From: CATQHS01 sp963422655
Lineage (GTDB): Bacteria > Actinomycetota > Acidimicrobiia > Acidimicrobiales > Aldehydirespiratoraceae
Direction: 5' to 3'
Length of the DNA: 64,000 bases
Assembly (NCBI GenBank): GCA_963422655.1
Contig: OY730440.1
Location: forward strand, 1,054,001 to 1,118,000
Shown: one piece after another, positions 1-8,210 of the stretch
How the letters are laid out: the number at the start of each line of letters is the position of its first letter
Numbering within the stretch: position 1 is the first letter of the stretch
Program-made: the position numbers and the translations under genes
The notes under the pieces: model-generated
Databases searched by the model: none
Told to the model about the DNA's origin: nothing
Seen by the model: the letters and a program-made list of their open reading frames with translations, nothing else

Positions 1-1155
1 GACATTGTTCTCGATCTGTCACAGCCCGGCGTACGTATCGCCGCGACCGAGGACCCCGACGGGATCTTGGCCAACTCCTCTGGCAGAGTCCTGATCGACG
101 AGTGGCAAGAGGCCCCAGAGATCCTCGGCGCGGTCAAACGTGCCGTTGACGCTGACCGCTCGGGAGCAGTCGGGCGATTCATTGTCACCGGCTCGGTTCG
201 GGCCGCTCATCAAGCAGCGACGTGGCCCGGCACGGGCAGGCTAATCAGAGTCCGAATGTTCGGCCTCACACAAGGCGAGCTTGAGAACAACAACATCTAC
301 AACCCCATCGATACGTTCTTCGCCCACGAACCCGCGACGTTCGCCAGGTCCGATCTGACCCGACAGGACTACTTGAACCGAATCGTCGCTGGCCGCTTCC
401 CCGACGCCATTGCACTCAGCGAACGCGGACGGTCGCGCTGGTTTAGCAGCTACATCGAACAACTCGTTGATCGCGACGCCGCGCAGATCTCAGGTGGAAA
501 CCCTCGACCTCGCAAACTGCGAGCCGTTCTCGCCTCGTGCGCCGCCCGCACCGGCCAAGAACTCAACAAAGAGGCGACAGCACGCGACGCCGACGTCGCA
601 CGAGGAACGGCCGATTCATACATCACGCTGCTGGAAGATCTTTCCATCATCCTGCGCGTGCCAGCCTGGCACAACAAACGCCTCCAGCGTCTCAACCGGT
701 CGCCGAAGATCCACATCACCGACGCCGGACTAGCCGCGCACATGCTCAAGGCCAACGCAGAAACACTGGGCCGGGACGCAACCCTGGTCGGACAGCTCTT
801 CGAAACCTTCGTAGCCACCGAGCTACGAACCCACATCGAGACTGCCCACAGCGAGACCGAACTATTCCATGCCCGTAACCGCGACGGCAACGAGATCGAC
901 ATCGTGCTTGAACGAAACGGTCAGATCGTCGCTCTCGAAGTCAAGTCGTCGACCAACGTTGGCCGGGCTGATGCGAAGAGTCTTCGTTGGCTTCGAGACC
1001 AACTCGGAGACGAGTTCCACTTCGGTGCCATCATCTATGCAGGTGCCATTCCATTTCAGATCGACCACAAGATATGGGCTCTCCCGATGGCCGTGCTCTG
1101 GCGTCCAGGCCCCCACCACACAAAACCGACGAACGCACACACCAGGGAGTCGTGA
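1..1155 (+). CDS. DUF4143-type ATP-binding protein, 5' end outside window
   Basis: The frame is open to the first base, so the true start and Walker A loop lie upstream. The visible part begins just before a Walker B-like strand (VLIDEWQE) followed by a sensor-like strand (FIVTGS), as in the AAA-like ATPase half of the DUF4143 family. The C-terminal half carries the DUF4143 region ending in a PD-(D/E)XK-like pattern: NEIDIV, then ALEVKSS about 16 residues later. Members are widespread accessory ATPases, often near toxin-antitoxin or defence genes; their biochemical role is poorly known. About 385 residues are present of the usual 400-450. Family call is firm, function is open. Confidence 0.85.
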   Translation, partial: DIVLDLSQPGVRIAATEDPDGILANSSGRVLIDEWQEAPEILGAVKRAVDADRSGAVGRFIVTGSVRAAHQAATWPGTGRLIRVRMFGLTQGELENNNIYNPIDTFFAHEPATFARSDLTRQDYLNRIVAGRFPDAIALSERGRSRWFSSYIEQLVDRDAAQISGGNPRPRKLRAVLASCAARTGQELNKEATARDADVARGTADSYITLLEDLSIILRVPAWHNKRLQRLNRSPKIHITDAGLAAHMLKANAETLGRDATLVGQLFETFVATELRTHIETAHSETELFHARNRDGNEIDIVLERNGQIVALEVKSSTNVGRADAKSLRWLRDQLGDEFHFGAIIYAGAIPFQIDHKIWALPMAVLWRPGPHHTKPTNAHTRES

Positions 1156-1302
1156 TCATTCAATGGTCGCTCTATCAGAATTGATCCGGCCTTTCCCCAC
1201 CTAGCACGACTCGATGACGGTGCTGACAAGGTTGCGGACGCGCAGGAAGCCTTACGCCTAGTTCAGCACGTGACAGAGGAGTACTCGGATGGCACTTTGT
1301 GA
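1156..1302 (+). pseudogene. Open frame continuing in phase after the DUF4143 stop codon
   Basis: Directly after the TGA of the DUF4143 gene the same frame stays open for 48 codons and ends at a TGA. The peptide (with segments FNGRSIRIDP and DAQEALRLV) has protein-like composition but no plausible start codon or ribosome binding site. It may be the tail of a different gene whose front was lost when this island rearranged. I do not recognise the family. Confidence 0.3.
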
Positions 1303-1360
1303 CACATGAGTCGAGGCCGTGGAAGGCCCGGGTCACGCTTCCGTGCGAGAAGTTCACTGA

Positions 1361-1477
1361 CGTTGCAATCGGGTCCCCTTTGGACATCACGTCGGGGTGT
1401 TCAGCCCTGCAGCTACGGTGTCGCGGGATCTAGCGAAGGTGTCGTCTTGGGCGAAGCCGATTCGCTCAACCACATGA
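1361..1477 (+). pseudogene. Possible antitoxin tail overlapping the mazF-like start
   Basis: A 38-codon open frame ends with TGA overlapping the ATG of the mazF-like remnant in the ATGA arrangement typical of antitoxin-toxin operons. Its last residues (SRDLAKVSSWAKPIRSTT) could be the C-terminus of a MazE-type antitoxin. There is no start codon and nothing recognisable upstream, so only a tail would remain. The assignment rests mainly on position and overlap. Confidence 0.3.
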
Positions 1478-1662
1478 GCGATCACCCGCGGCGAGGTGAG
1501 GTGTGGTTGGTGCGAGCCGCCCGCGACCGCTCGGCGGCCGGTGGTGTTGACACGCGATACCGCGGCTCGGCCGAGCTCTGGTAGCACCGTGCACGACGAC
1601 CAGTCGGGGATTGCCGAGCGAGGTCGTTCTCGAGCCCGGAGATGTTCCGCCCGGGAGGTTGG
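1474..1662 (+). pseudogene. Decayed MazF/PemK-family toxin gene with two frameshifts
   Basis: Reading across three frames recovers consecutive MazF/PemK landmarks. Frame one starts at 1474 with PRRGEVWLV, the usual N-terminal strand. Frame two gives RRPVVLTRDTAA, the RPVVVLS-like strand. Frame three gives LVAPCTTTSRGLPSEVVLEP, the VAPVTT...LPSEV region. Two frame changes are needed, and the end (about 110 codons in the family) runs into the convergent XRE gene. The product would have been a ribosome-independent mRNA interferase. Order and spacing of the three blocks make the identification good although no intact frame exists. Confidence 0.75.
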
Positions 1663-2004
1663 TCACACCGTTTCAGGTGTGGCGCCGACGTGAATTGGAA
1701 TGGCGGTCTCGTTCTCGCCGTCGTCAAAAACAGCCAGGATCTGCAGGTCGGCGCCCAAGCCTTGGACGTAGTTCCGCAGCGTCGACAGCAGAAGATCGTC
1801 GCCGCGCTCGAGTTGAGAAACCGCTGACTGCGAGATTCCCAGCTCGGCGGCCACCTCGGTCTGAGAGCGATCTAGCGAACGGCGCAGCTCGTAGAGGCCG
1901 ATCTCAGCGAGCGTATCGGCGCGCAGCGCAGCAAGACGCTCAGCGGTGCCCTCTCGTTTGGCGACCTTGTCGTGCAGTTCGCGGTAGCTCTTGGTGGATG
2001 GCAT
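1663..2004 (-). CDS. XRE-family helix-turn-helix protein, HigA-like
   Basis: The predicted 113-residue protein has a helical N-terminus, then a Cro/C1-type helix-turn-helix around residues 45-75 (SQTEVAAELGISQSAVSQLE), then a short C-terminal strand region (DLQILAVF). This layout is common in stand-alone antitoxins and small repressors. I chose the ATG at 2004 because AGAGGA lies 9 bases upstream; an in-frame ATG at 2022 has poorer context and overlaps the stop of a short upstream frame. No intact toxin gene is next to it, so it may be an orphan antitoxin or a regulator. Confidence 0.7.
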   Translation of the reverse strand: MPSTKSYRELHDKVAKREGTAERLAALRADTLAEIGLYELRRSLDRSQTEVAAELGISQSAVSQLERGDDLLLSTLRNYVQGLGADLQILAVFDDGENETAIPIHVGATPETV

Positions 2005-2018
2005 AAGACTGGTTCCTC

Positions 2019-2126
2019 TCATGAGGTGGGCGCGTCGTCACCGAGGAGTCCTTCAGCTTGGAGTTCTTCCAGGTGTGTGTCTTCCCACATACCCGCAGCA
2101 TCATTTAGAACTGATAGAAGTGCAAG
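2019..2126 (-). pseudogene. Short open-frame remnant upstream of the XRE gene
   Basis: A 35-codon frame with no good start ends in TGA overlapping the ATG at 2022 (ATGA), as if it were the last part of a gene once cotranscribed with the XRE gene. It contains the words LNDAAGMWED and LEELQAEG. A GMW-D pattern is common near the end of some small antitoxins, but this is weak. It could be a truncated toxin-antitoxin partner. Confidence 0.25.
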
Positions 2127-2220
2127 CTAATACCACTGGACGGGATTGTGTACCCGAACTCCAGTGGTAGCCGCTCTTGCATGAATCGTGATGACCGCCA
2201 CCAGCAGCTTCGGAACCTAA

Positions 2221-2511
2221 CGTCGAGCAAGCCACGACACCGACGCCAACTACCACGAGTTCCTGCAGATACTCCACACCGTCTTCACCGAGACCCGCCG
2301 AGTCCTCGAACAGTTAGGAAACCCACGATCCCATCCCGCCATGGACAACCTGTGCGATTATCACAGCTTGTCGTACGCGGCAAAGAAGTTGAAGGGTTGT
2401 GTCAGCAGGATCATCGGGCAGGCGTGGCTGCCCGATTGCTGTCGGCTGTCGTTGCGGTCTCCTAAAGTGAACGCTGGAGGTGGCGTAGGGTGGCACGAGC
2501 GGACTTGCTGA
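2221..2511 (+). pseudogene. Unrecognised open-frame remnant before ietA
   Basis: After a TAA the frame is open for 96 codons and ends inside the start of ietA. The first part reads like a genuine protein (DANYHEFLQILHTVFTETRR, then YHSLSYAAKKLKG), but there is no start before an internal ATG at 2341 and no ribosome binding site. The rest of 2127-2489 shows nothing else I can support. It may be a leftover of a mobile-element or accessory gene; the family is unknown to me. Confidence 0.25.
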
Positions 2512-3452
2512 TCGACCTGGTTGAAGCCGAGCGTCGCGGTAACAAGCAGCGATTCCGTACCCTCGTCGAAGCGATTATTGCTGAGGAACGCGCCAAGCAA
2601 CACCACTTGGTCGCTGACCGACTCTCCGAGCTCATAACCACTGTCGGATCGTCGGACCTTTTGGCGCGTGACGATGCGTCCGACCGCGTCAGAGAGCTGC
2701 TCATTGACCTCGTACCACAGCGTCGCCTGGAGTCGATTCAGCTCGGGCCAGCGATTCGCACCGCTGTCGAGGAGCTGATCGAAGAACACAAACGAGTTGA
2801 ACTCTTGCGCAGCTACGGGATCGAGCCTCGGAGCCGTGTCCTTTTGGACGGCCCGCCGGGCAATGGCAAGACCACCCTTGCCGAGGCGATCGCCTGCGAG
2901 ACGATGCTGCCGTTTTATGTGGTGCGCTACGAGGGCGTCGTGTCCAGCTTTCTTGGGGAAACGGCATCACGGCTTGATGCGGTGTTCGAGTTCGCCCGGA
3001 CCAGGCGTTGTGTCCTGTTCTTCGACGAGTTCGACTCCATAGCCAAGGAACGCTCAGATGCCCACGAGACAGGTGAGATCAAGCGGGTCGTCTCGACGCT
3101 GCTTCTGCAGATCGACCGCCTGCCCGCCCACGTGGTGGTGATCTGCTCGACCAATCATTCTGAGCTTCTCGACCGGGCTGCTTGGCGCCGGTTCCAGTTG
3201 CGGCTCGAACTCGATGCGCCCACCACCGCTGGCGCTACGGAGTTTCTGGAGAGGCTGAAGGTTCGTCTCGGTGGCGATCTCGGTTTGGCTCCGCGGACTC
3301 TGGCCGACAAGCTCCGAGGGGCCAGCTACGCCGAAATCGAACAGGTCGCAGTCGACATCAGACGTCGACTCGTTCTTGAACTGCCGGGCGGCGAAGCGGC
3401 GGGTATCGCTAGTTCAAGGGTTGAACAGTGGCGGACCCAGGCGCACCCCTGA
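2490..3452 (+). CDS. ietA: AAA+ ATPase of an ietAS-type anti-phage system
   Basis: This 320-residue protein has a helical N-terminal part (about 1-110) and one AAA+ module: Walker A GPPGNGKT at 121-128, Walker B VLFFDE at 175-180, sensor-1 Asn near 222 (CSTN) and arginine-finger candidates at 233-234. The GTG start has a strong GGAGG 10 bases upstream. Its stop overlaps the next gene, a subtilisin-like protease, by 25 bases, so the two are translationally coupled. The ATPase plus S8 protease pair is the reported ietAS defence locus, in which both genes are needed. The ATPase presumably senses infection or remodels a target for the protease; that mechanism is inference. Confidence 0.82.
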   Translation: MARADLLIDLVEAERRGNKQRFRTLVEAIIAEERAKQHHLVADRLSELITTVGSSDLLARDDASDRVRELLIDLVPQRRLESIQLGPAIRTAVEELIEEHKRVELLRSYGIEPRSRVLLDGPPGNGKTTLAEAIACETMLPFYVVRYEGVVSSFLGETASRLDAVFEFARTRRCVLFFDEFDSIAKERSDAHETGEIKRVVSTLLLQIDRLPAHVVVICSTNHSELLDRAAWRRFQLRLELDAPTTAGATEFLERLKVRLGGDLGLAPRTLADKLRGASYAEIEQVAVDIRRRLVLELPGGEAAGIASSRVEQWRTQAHP

Positions 3453-5602
3453 GCAATCTACGGCCCTTACTGGCCTTCCCGCCACCAGTTTCCGGGCCTA
3501 GCCCCAAGCGCCGTGGATTCCGCCCGTCTGTTCGGACTCCAAGCGCTGGGAGGCAGGGAGAACGTCTCACCCCTCAGTTCCACTTGCTCTTGGAGGTGCT
3601 CGAGCATGACCGGGCACAACTTGTCGGCTCCGCTACTGCGCCAGATCCAGAACTCGTTGCCGTGTTCGACCTGGCTGGCACCGTTGAGGAATTTCTGCGC
3701 GCCGCGACGGGTATCGAGGGATTGGAGTTCCTCGCTGACCTTGAGGGGGATGAAGTCGAAGCTGACGACGACTTCTACGTTGCTGATGGCAAGTCGTCCG
3801 CCAAGCTGGTGCCGCAGTCGCTTTACATGGTCATGACCAACGCGCAAGCCGTTCGTGAACTAGTGCGGCTGTTCGGGCTTTGGCAACAAGACCAGTCTGT
3901 CAAGTTCGATCGGGGACTGGGTCCGCTGAAGAGGGTCTTCGAATTGTTGCGGTCGATTCGCCGGTGGGGACCGGAGGATCGGGTGCGCGAAACCGGGATT
4001 CTCGATCGATGGCGTGAAGACGTGGAGATCAGGGTTCCGCCGCGACCAAGCCGCGTCGAGATCGAGCTGTGGTACAGGCAAGATGATGCCTTAAGACTCG
4101 CGGCACAAACCCAAGTCACATCTATTATCCGGCGCCTCGGTGGCGACGTCCTCACCGCTGCAGACTTCCCGAACATCGCCTACCACGGACTGCTCGCCGA
4201 CATTCCCAGCTCAAGCGTCCAACGGGTGCGCGATGAGGGGCTACAGGCCATTGAACTCCTCACGACTGATGCGGTCATGTTCGTGAACCCCAGCCCGGCG
4301 ATGACCTTTCCGGCATCCGAGCCAGTCCTTGACGGTGCTATCGAGTTCGACCACACAATTCCCGCTGGCTCTCCCCGTGTTGCTCTCTTCGACGGGGTTC
4401 CCATGTCGAACCACGTCGCTTTGGCCAGTCGGCTGATCATCGATGATCCCGACGATCACGCCGCGCAGTACGAACTCAAAGACCGATGCCACGGTTCTGC
4501 CATGGCTTCTCTCATTGCGCACGGCGATCTCTCAACACCGGGGGAGGCACTCCCGCAGCCGATCTACGTTCGGCCTATCTTCGTGCCATACTCCGGATTC
4601 GTGCCAAACTCCGAGAATCGGCGCGATGAGGTAGTCCCAACAGATCAATTGCTGGTCGACCTCATCCATCGAGCCTTTCTCCGGGTTTTCGAAGGCGCCG
4701 GGGACGCTGGTCCTGCAGCGCCAAGTGTCCGGATCGTGTGCCTCGCGCTCGGGGACCCAGCCAGGATGTTCGTTCGCCGACTCAGCCCGCTGGCGAAGCT
4801 GCTCGACTGGCTGGCAGTCAAGTACAACATCGTCATAGTCGTGAGTGGAGGCAACGTCGATAGCCAGCCGACGCTTGACCTCGCCGAGGCGTCTGATGGC
4901 CAACGATTACTCGACCTCGGTGCAGAGTCCGACATCCGCGAGCGTCAGTCGGCCGCGCTCAGGTCGCTGCACGACCAAGCAAAACACCGGCGTTTGCTCG
5001 CGCCAGCCGAGGCGGTCAACGTCGTCAGCGTTGGCTCGGTTCACGCCGATGGGCTCGACTTCGAGCCGTCGGACACGGTCTTGGACGTAATGCCACCCAG
5101 ACTGCCAGCTGGCTACTCGCCTGTCGGACTCGGGTACCGGAATTCTGTGAAACCGGAGGTCCTGCTACCTGGCGGCCGGCAGGTCTTTCGTGCTCCTCCG
5201 CCCGGCGAGTCCGGGCCTGCTCAACTTGAGCCGGTTCAGAGTCCACGGCGCGGACCAGGGCTTCGCGCCGCCACGCCGGGCCGGGCTGGTGAGATCGAAG
5301 CGTTCGGCTATTCCTGTGGTACGAGCAACTCGACCGCCCTGGCGACCCGCACCCTCAGCCAGATTCTTGACGTCCTCGAAGGACTGCAACACAACGCTGA
5401 GCAGTTCCCATTTCCGGACGCGCAGTACCACCCCGTGCTCGCCAAGACGCTGCTCGTACACGCTGCAATGTGGACCGACGCCGGGAAGGAACGACCGGAT
5501 TCGTCACCGGGTCGGCACTATCGATCGACATCGACTGCCGTATCGATGCCGGGAAGCTGCAAGCACCGATCCGCTACGCGCTTGCAGCCTCGCTCGAAGT
5601 AG
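3428..5602 (+). CDS. ietS: S8 subtilisin-like protease of an ietAS-type system, 3' end disrupted
   Basis: The 724-residue frame starts with a GTG inside the end of ietA. An N-terminal region (1-310) includes the QGERL segment common in this group. The S8 catalytic domain follows: Asp322 (VALFDG), His355 (CHGSAMAS), oxyanion Asn476 (VSGGN) and Ser633 (CGTSNSTA). The catalytic residues are intact. After LAKTLLVHAAMW (about 671-682) the sequence turns into arginine- and serine-rich residues typical of a wrong frame and stops at 5602. A peptide fitting the missing C-terminus lies in another frame at 5488-5679. So the gene has probably lost an internal 3' segment and shifted frame. The product may be inactive or truncated but folded. 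Confidence 0.82.
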   Translation: MADPGAPLSNLRPLLAFPPPVSGPSPKRRGFRPSVRTPSAGRQGERLTPQFHLLLEVLEHDRAQLVGSATAPDPELVAVFDLAGTVEEFLRAATGIEGLEFLADLEGDEVEADDDFYVADGKSSAKLVPQSLYMVMTNAQAVRELVRLFGLWQQDQSVKFDRGLGPLKRVFELLRSIRRWGPEDRVRETGILDRWREDVEIRVPPRPSRVEIELWYRQDDALRLAAQTQVTSIIRRLGGDVLTAADFPNIAYHGLLADIPSSSVQRVRDEGLQAIELLTTDAVMFVNPSPAMTFPASEPVLDGAIEFDHTIPAGSPRVALFDGVPMSNHVALASRLIIDDPDDHAAQYELKDRCHGSAMASLIAHGDLSTPGEALPQPIYVRPIFVPYSGFVPNSENRRDEVVPTDQLLVDLIHRAFLRVFEGAGDAGPAAPSVRIVCLALGDPARMFVRRLSPLAKLLDWLAVKYNIVIVVSGGNVDSQPTLDLAEASDGQRLLDLGAESDIRERQSAALRSLHDQAKHRRLLAPAEAVNVVSVGSVHADGLDFEPSDTVLDVMPPRLPAGYSPVGLGYRNSVKPEVLLPGGRQVFRAPPPGESGPAQLEPVQSPRRGPGLRAATPGRAGEIEAFGYSCGTSNSTALATRTLSQILDVLEGLQHNAEQFPFPDAQYHPVLAKTLLVHAAMWTDAGKERPDSSPGRHYRSTSTAVSMPGSCKHRSATRLQPRSK

Positions 5603-5679
5603 GGCCCACGGTCCGTGCCAACATCCACAACGAGGTCAGCACCCGTCTCCGAGAGCAGGCCCGAACCCAAGCCCGAACC
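5488..5679 (+). pseudogene. Out-of-frame C-terminal end of the ietS protease
   Basis: In a frame different from ietS, this stretch encodes SIDIDCRIDAGKL and IRYALAASLEV followed by NIHNEVSTRL. From memory of the family this resembles the last 60 or so residues of IetS-type proteases, which end in a beta-rich domain. It has no start of its own and begins where the ietS frame becomes nonsensical, so it is best read as the original gene end left behind after a deletion plus frameshift. Confidence 0.55.
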
Positions 5680-5743
5680 CATACCGTGGACATCAGCTCC
5701 TCGGGCTTGCCCTACCCGTCACCAACCTCTCTTCCGAGTACAG

Positions 5744-6847
5744 CTAGCCGGGGACCACGACCAGGTCGTCGGCGTGGATCACGATATGAGGGCGGTCCGG
5801 GGCCAGTTCGGTGCTGCGCCGCCCGGCCACCTCCGCCAGCTCGTCACTGTTCGGGCGGACCAGACCCTTGGCGAACACTCCCCCGCCGACTTCTCGCACC
5901 TCCACCGGCGCACCCGACGGGAACGACCCGGTGAGATCCCTGACCCCGATGGCCAGTAGCGACTTGCCCCGCTCCAGGGCGGCCCGAGCCCCCGAGTCGA
6001 CCACCACCTCGCCCTGCGCGCCCAGTGCGAATCCGATCCACAGTTTTCGGGCCGGCAACCGGTTCTTCCGGGCCCGCACCACCGTTCCCACCCCGCTCAC
6101 GCCCGCTACCGCGTCGACCAACACGCCGGCTCGCTTGGCGTCGGCGATCACGCTGGTCACGCCAGACCAAGAAGCGATTCTCGCCGCCGTGAGCTTGGAA
6201 GCCATACCCCCGCTGCCTCTGGACGTACCCGCCCCTCCGGCTCGCTGTTCGAGTTGCTGATCAATCTCCACGATCTCAGAGATGAGCGATGCGTTCGCGT
6301 CGAGGCGGGGATCGGCGGTCAGCACTCCTTCGGTGTCGGTCAGCAGAACCAGCAGGTCGGCCTGCACCAGGTTGGCGACCAAGGCGGCGATGCGGTCGTT
6401 GTCGCCCCAGCGGATCTCGTCGTCGGCGATGGCGTCGTTCTCGTTGACTACGGGGACCGCGCCGAGCTCCAAGAGGCGGCGCAGAGTGCCCGAGGCATGG
6501 ACGTACTGCGAACGGATGACGAAGTCGAAGGGAACCAGCAATACCTGGCCGGCCACCAAGCCGTGGCGGGCCAAGGCATGGCCATAAACACCCATGAGCG
6601 CACTCTGGCCCACTGTGGACACCGCTTGGAGGGTCTTCACGTCGCTGGGACGCGATCCAGCGAACCCCAGTTCGGGCAAACCAGCGGCGATGGCGCCGCT
6701 GGTCACCATCACCACTTGGTGCCCTGCTGATCTCAGCTCGGCCACTTCGTCGCACAGCTTGCCGATAGCAGCCGGGTCGATGACGCCGACGTCATCGGTG
6801 ATCGAGGAGGTGCCGACCTTGGCCACCACGGTGCGTGAGGGCACCAT
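5744..6847 (-). CDS. proB: Glutamate 5-kinase
   Basis: ProB phosphorylates glutamate to gamma-glutamyl phosphate, the first step of proline synthesis in the cytoplasm. The 367-residue length is normal. The amino-acid kinase domain opens with VAKVGTSS and contains MVTSGAIAAG and the VNENDAIADDE region; a C-terminal PUA domain (about 280-360) ends the protein. The ATG overlaps the obg stop by one base (TAATG), so it is translated after obg. obg-proB is a common actinobacterial pair. proA is not adjacent. The gene converges with the damaged ietS, marking the boundary between core and accessory DNA. Confidence 0.95.
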   Translation of the reverse strand: MVPSRTVVAKVGTSSITDDVGVIDPAAIGKLCDEVAELRSAGHQVVMVTSGAIAAGLPELGFAGSRPSDVKTLQAVSTVGQSALMGVYGHALARHGLVAGQVLLVPFDFVIRSQYVHASGTLRRLLELGAVPVVNENDAIADDEIRWGDNDRIAALVANLVQADLLVLLTDTEGVLTADPRLDANASLISEIVEIDQQLEQRAGGAGTSRGSGGMASKLTAARIASWSGVTSVIADAKRAGVLVDAVAGVSGVGTVVRARKNRLPARKLWIGFALGAQGEVVVDSGARAALERGKSLLAIGVRDLTGSFPSGAPVEVREVGGGVFAKGLVRPNSDELAEVAGRRSTELAPDRPHIVIHADDLVVVPG

Positions 6848-8088
6848 TACGAGTTCTCCTCGTACTCGAAGGAATGGTCACCGACGTGGACCACGTCTCC
6901 CGGGGCCACACCGGCACGAACCAGGGCCCGGTCCACCCCGAGCCGGTCGAGCCGGTTCTGAGCGCAGGCCAGAGCCTCGGGGTCGTTCAGATCGCTGAGA
7001 GCCACGGCCCGGACCGCGGCCCGACCGTGCACTACCCACGACCCGTCACCGGAGCGGGTCACCTTCATCCCCTCGACCAGCGGCCGGTGGATCACCGTGC
7101 CGACGGCTGCTGGTTCAGCGGCCCGGGCCGCGGCTACCATCCCGATCAGCTCGCCGGTGACCTCAGCCACCCCGTGACCCGTCACCGACGACACCCGCGG
7201 ACCCTCGAAGCCCGAACCGGGATCGAGATCGGCCCGGCTGCCCACGACCAGGCGGGGCCGATTCAGCAGATCGGGCCGGTAACGTTCCAGCTCGGCCAGT
7301 AGCACGGCTTGCTGCTGCGCGGGGGGCGGCGCCAAGCCCCCGGGGGCCGTGTCCACCAGCATCAGGATCACGCGAGCCCGCTCTATGTGACGCAGGAAAC
7401 GATGACCCAGGCCCTTGCCCTCGCTGGCCCCCTCGACAAGGCCGGGAATGTCGGCCACGACCATCTCGGCGTCGTCGGTGCGGACCACACCGAGGTTGGG
7501 CTCCAGGGTAGTAAAGGGGTAGTCGGCGATCTTGGGCTTGGCGGCCGACACCCGGCTGATGAAAGTTGACTTACCCACGTTGGGAAACCCGACGATGGCG
7601 ACATCGGCCAGCAGCTTCAGCTCCAAGCGCAGCCATAGCTGCTCGCCCCTCTCACCTTGTTCGGCAAAGGCAGGAGCCCGGCGGCGGTTGTTCGAGAATC
7701 GAGCATTACCCCGACCGCCCTCCCCGGCCCCGGCCACCAGCCGGCGGTCACCGGGGCGGGCCAAGTCGGCCAGCAGTTCGCCGGTGGCGTGATCGAGCAC
7801 CGTGGTTCCAGACGGGACCGGCACGTCGAGATCGGCCCCTCGGGCTCCGTGGCGCTTGTTCCCGCTCCCGTGTCGACCGCTGCCGGCCCGGCGGTGAGGG
7901 TGATCCACGAAAGACAGCAGAGACGCCACGTTGCGGTCGGCTACCAACCAGACATCGCCGCCCCGGCCTCCGTCGCCCCCGGACGGTCCCCCTCGGGCTA
8001 CGTGAGCTTCGCGCCGGAAGGCGACGCAGCCGGCGCCACCGTCACCGGCTCGGACATGGATGTTGCATTCGTCAGCGAAGTTGGACAC
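6847..8088 (-). CDS. obg: GTPase Obg/CgtA
   Basis: Obg is an essential GTPase that binds the 50S ribosomal subunit and links ribosome assembly to growth. The 413-residue protein shows the glycine-rich Obg fold (1-157, many GG and RGG turns), a G domain starting with GFPNVGKST and containing DIPGLVEGAS, and a C-terminal OCT-like domain (about 335-405). The GTG start has no Shine-Dalgarno but a TAGCCT box 7 bases upstream, so a leaderless transcript is likely. In most actinobacteria obg follows rplU-rpmA directly; here a divergent HD-domain gene separates them, and obg has gained its own promoter. Confidence 0.96.
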   Translation of the reverse strand: MSNFADECNIHVRAGDGGAGCVAFRREAHVARGGPSGGDGGRGGDVWLVADRNVASLLSFVDHPHRRAGSGRHGSGNKRHGARGADLDVPVPSGTTVLDHATGELLADLARPGDRRLVAGAGEGGRGNARFSNNRRRAPAFAEQGERGEQLWLRLELKLLADVAIVGFPNVGKSTFISRVSAAKPKIADYPFTTLEPNLGVVRTDDAEMVVADIPGLVEGASEGKGLGHRFLRHIERARVILMLVDTAPGGLAPPPAQQQAVLLAELERYRPDLLNRPRLVVGSRADLDPGSGFEGPRVSSVTGHGVAEVTGELIGMVAAARAAEPAAVGTVIHRPLVEGMKVTRSGDGSWVVHGRAAVRAVALSDLNDPEALACAQNRLDRLGVDRALVRAGVAPGDVVHVGDHSFEYEENS

Positions 8089-8095
8089 GCCTGCC

Positions 8096-8101
8096 AGGCT
8101 A
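8096..8101 (-). promoter_or_regulatory. Predicted leaderless -10 box of obg
   Basis: TAGCCT followed by GGCAGGC and then the GTG start. The 7-base gap places the transcription start at or next to the start codon. It shares the TANNCTGG word with other starts in this window. Confidence 0.55.
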
Positions 8102-8198
8102 AGGGCGCCGGGTACGGGCCAGGATGGAGCCTTTCGGTCTGGTTTCGATCCCGTAGAAGGTACACCCGGTCGGGGCTGGCAGTGTCAGAGGCCCGTCG

Positions 8199-8204
8199 TA
8201 GGCT
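8199..8204 (+). promoter_or_regulatory. Predicted leaderless -10 box of the dGTPase-like gene
   Basis: TAGGCT, then GGGGCC, then ATG at 8211. This supports the upstream start of the HD gene. Together with the obg box on the other strand it forms a compact divergent promoter region. Confidence 0.5.
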
Positions 8205-8210
8205 GGGGCC

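Noticed and set aside
1153..1302. TGA readthrough or selenocysteine at the end of the DUF4143 gene
   Set aside because: No stem-loop of SECIS type was visible and the family ends near here; a remnant is simpler.
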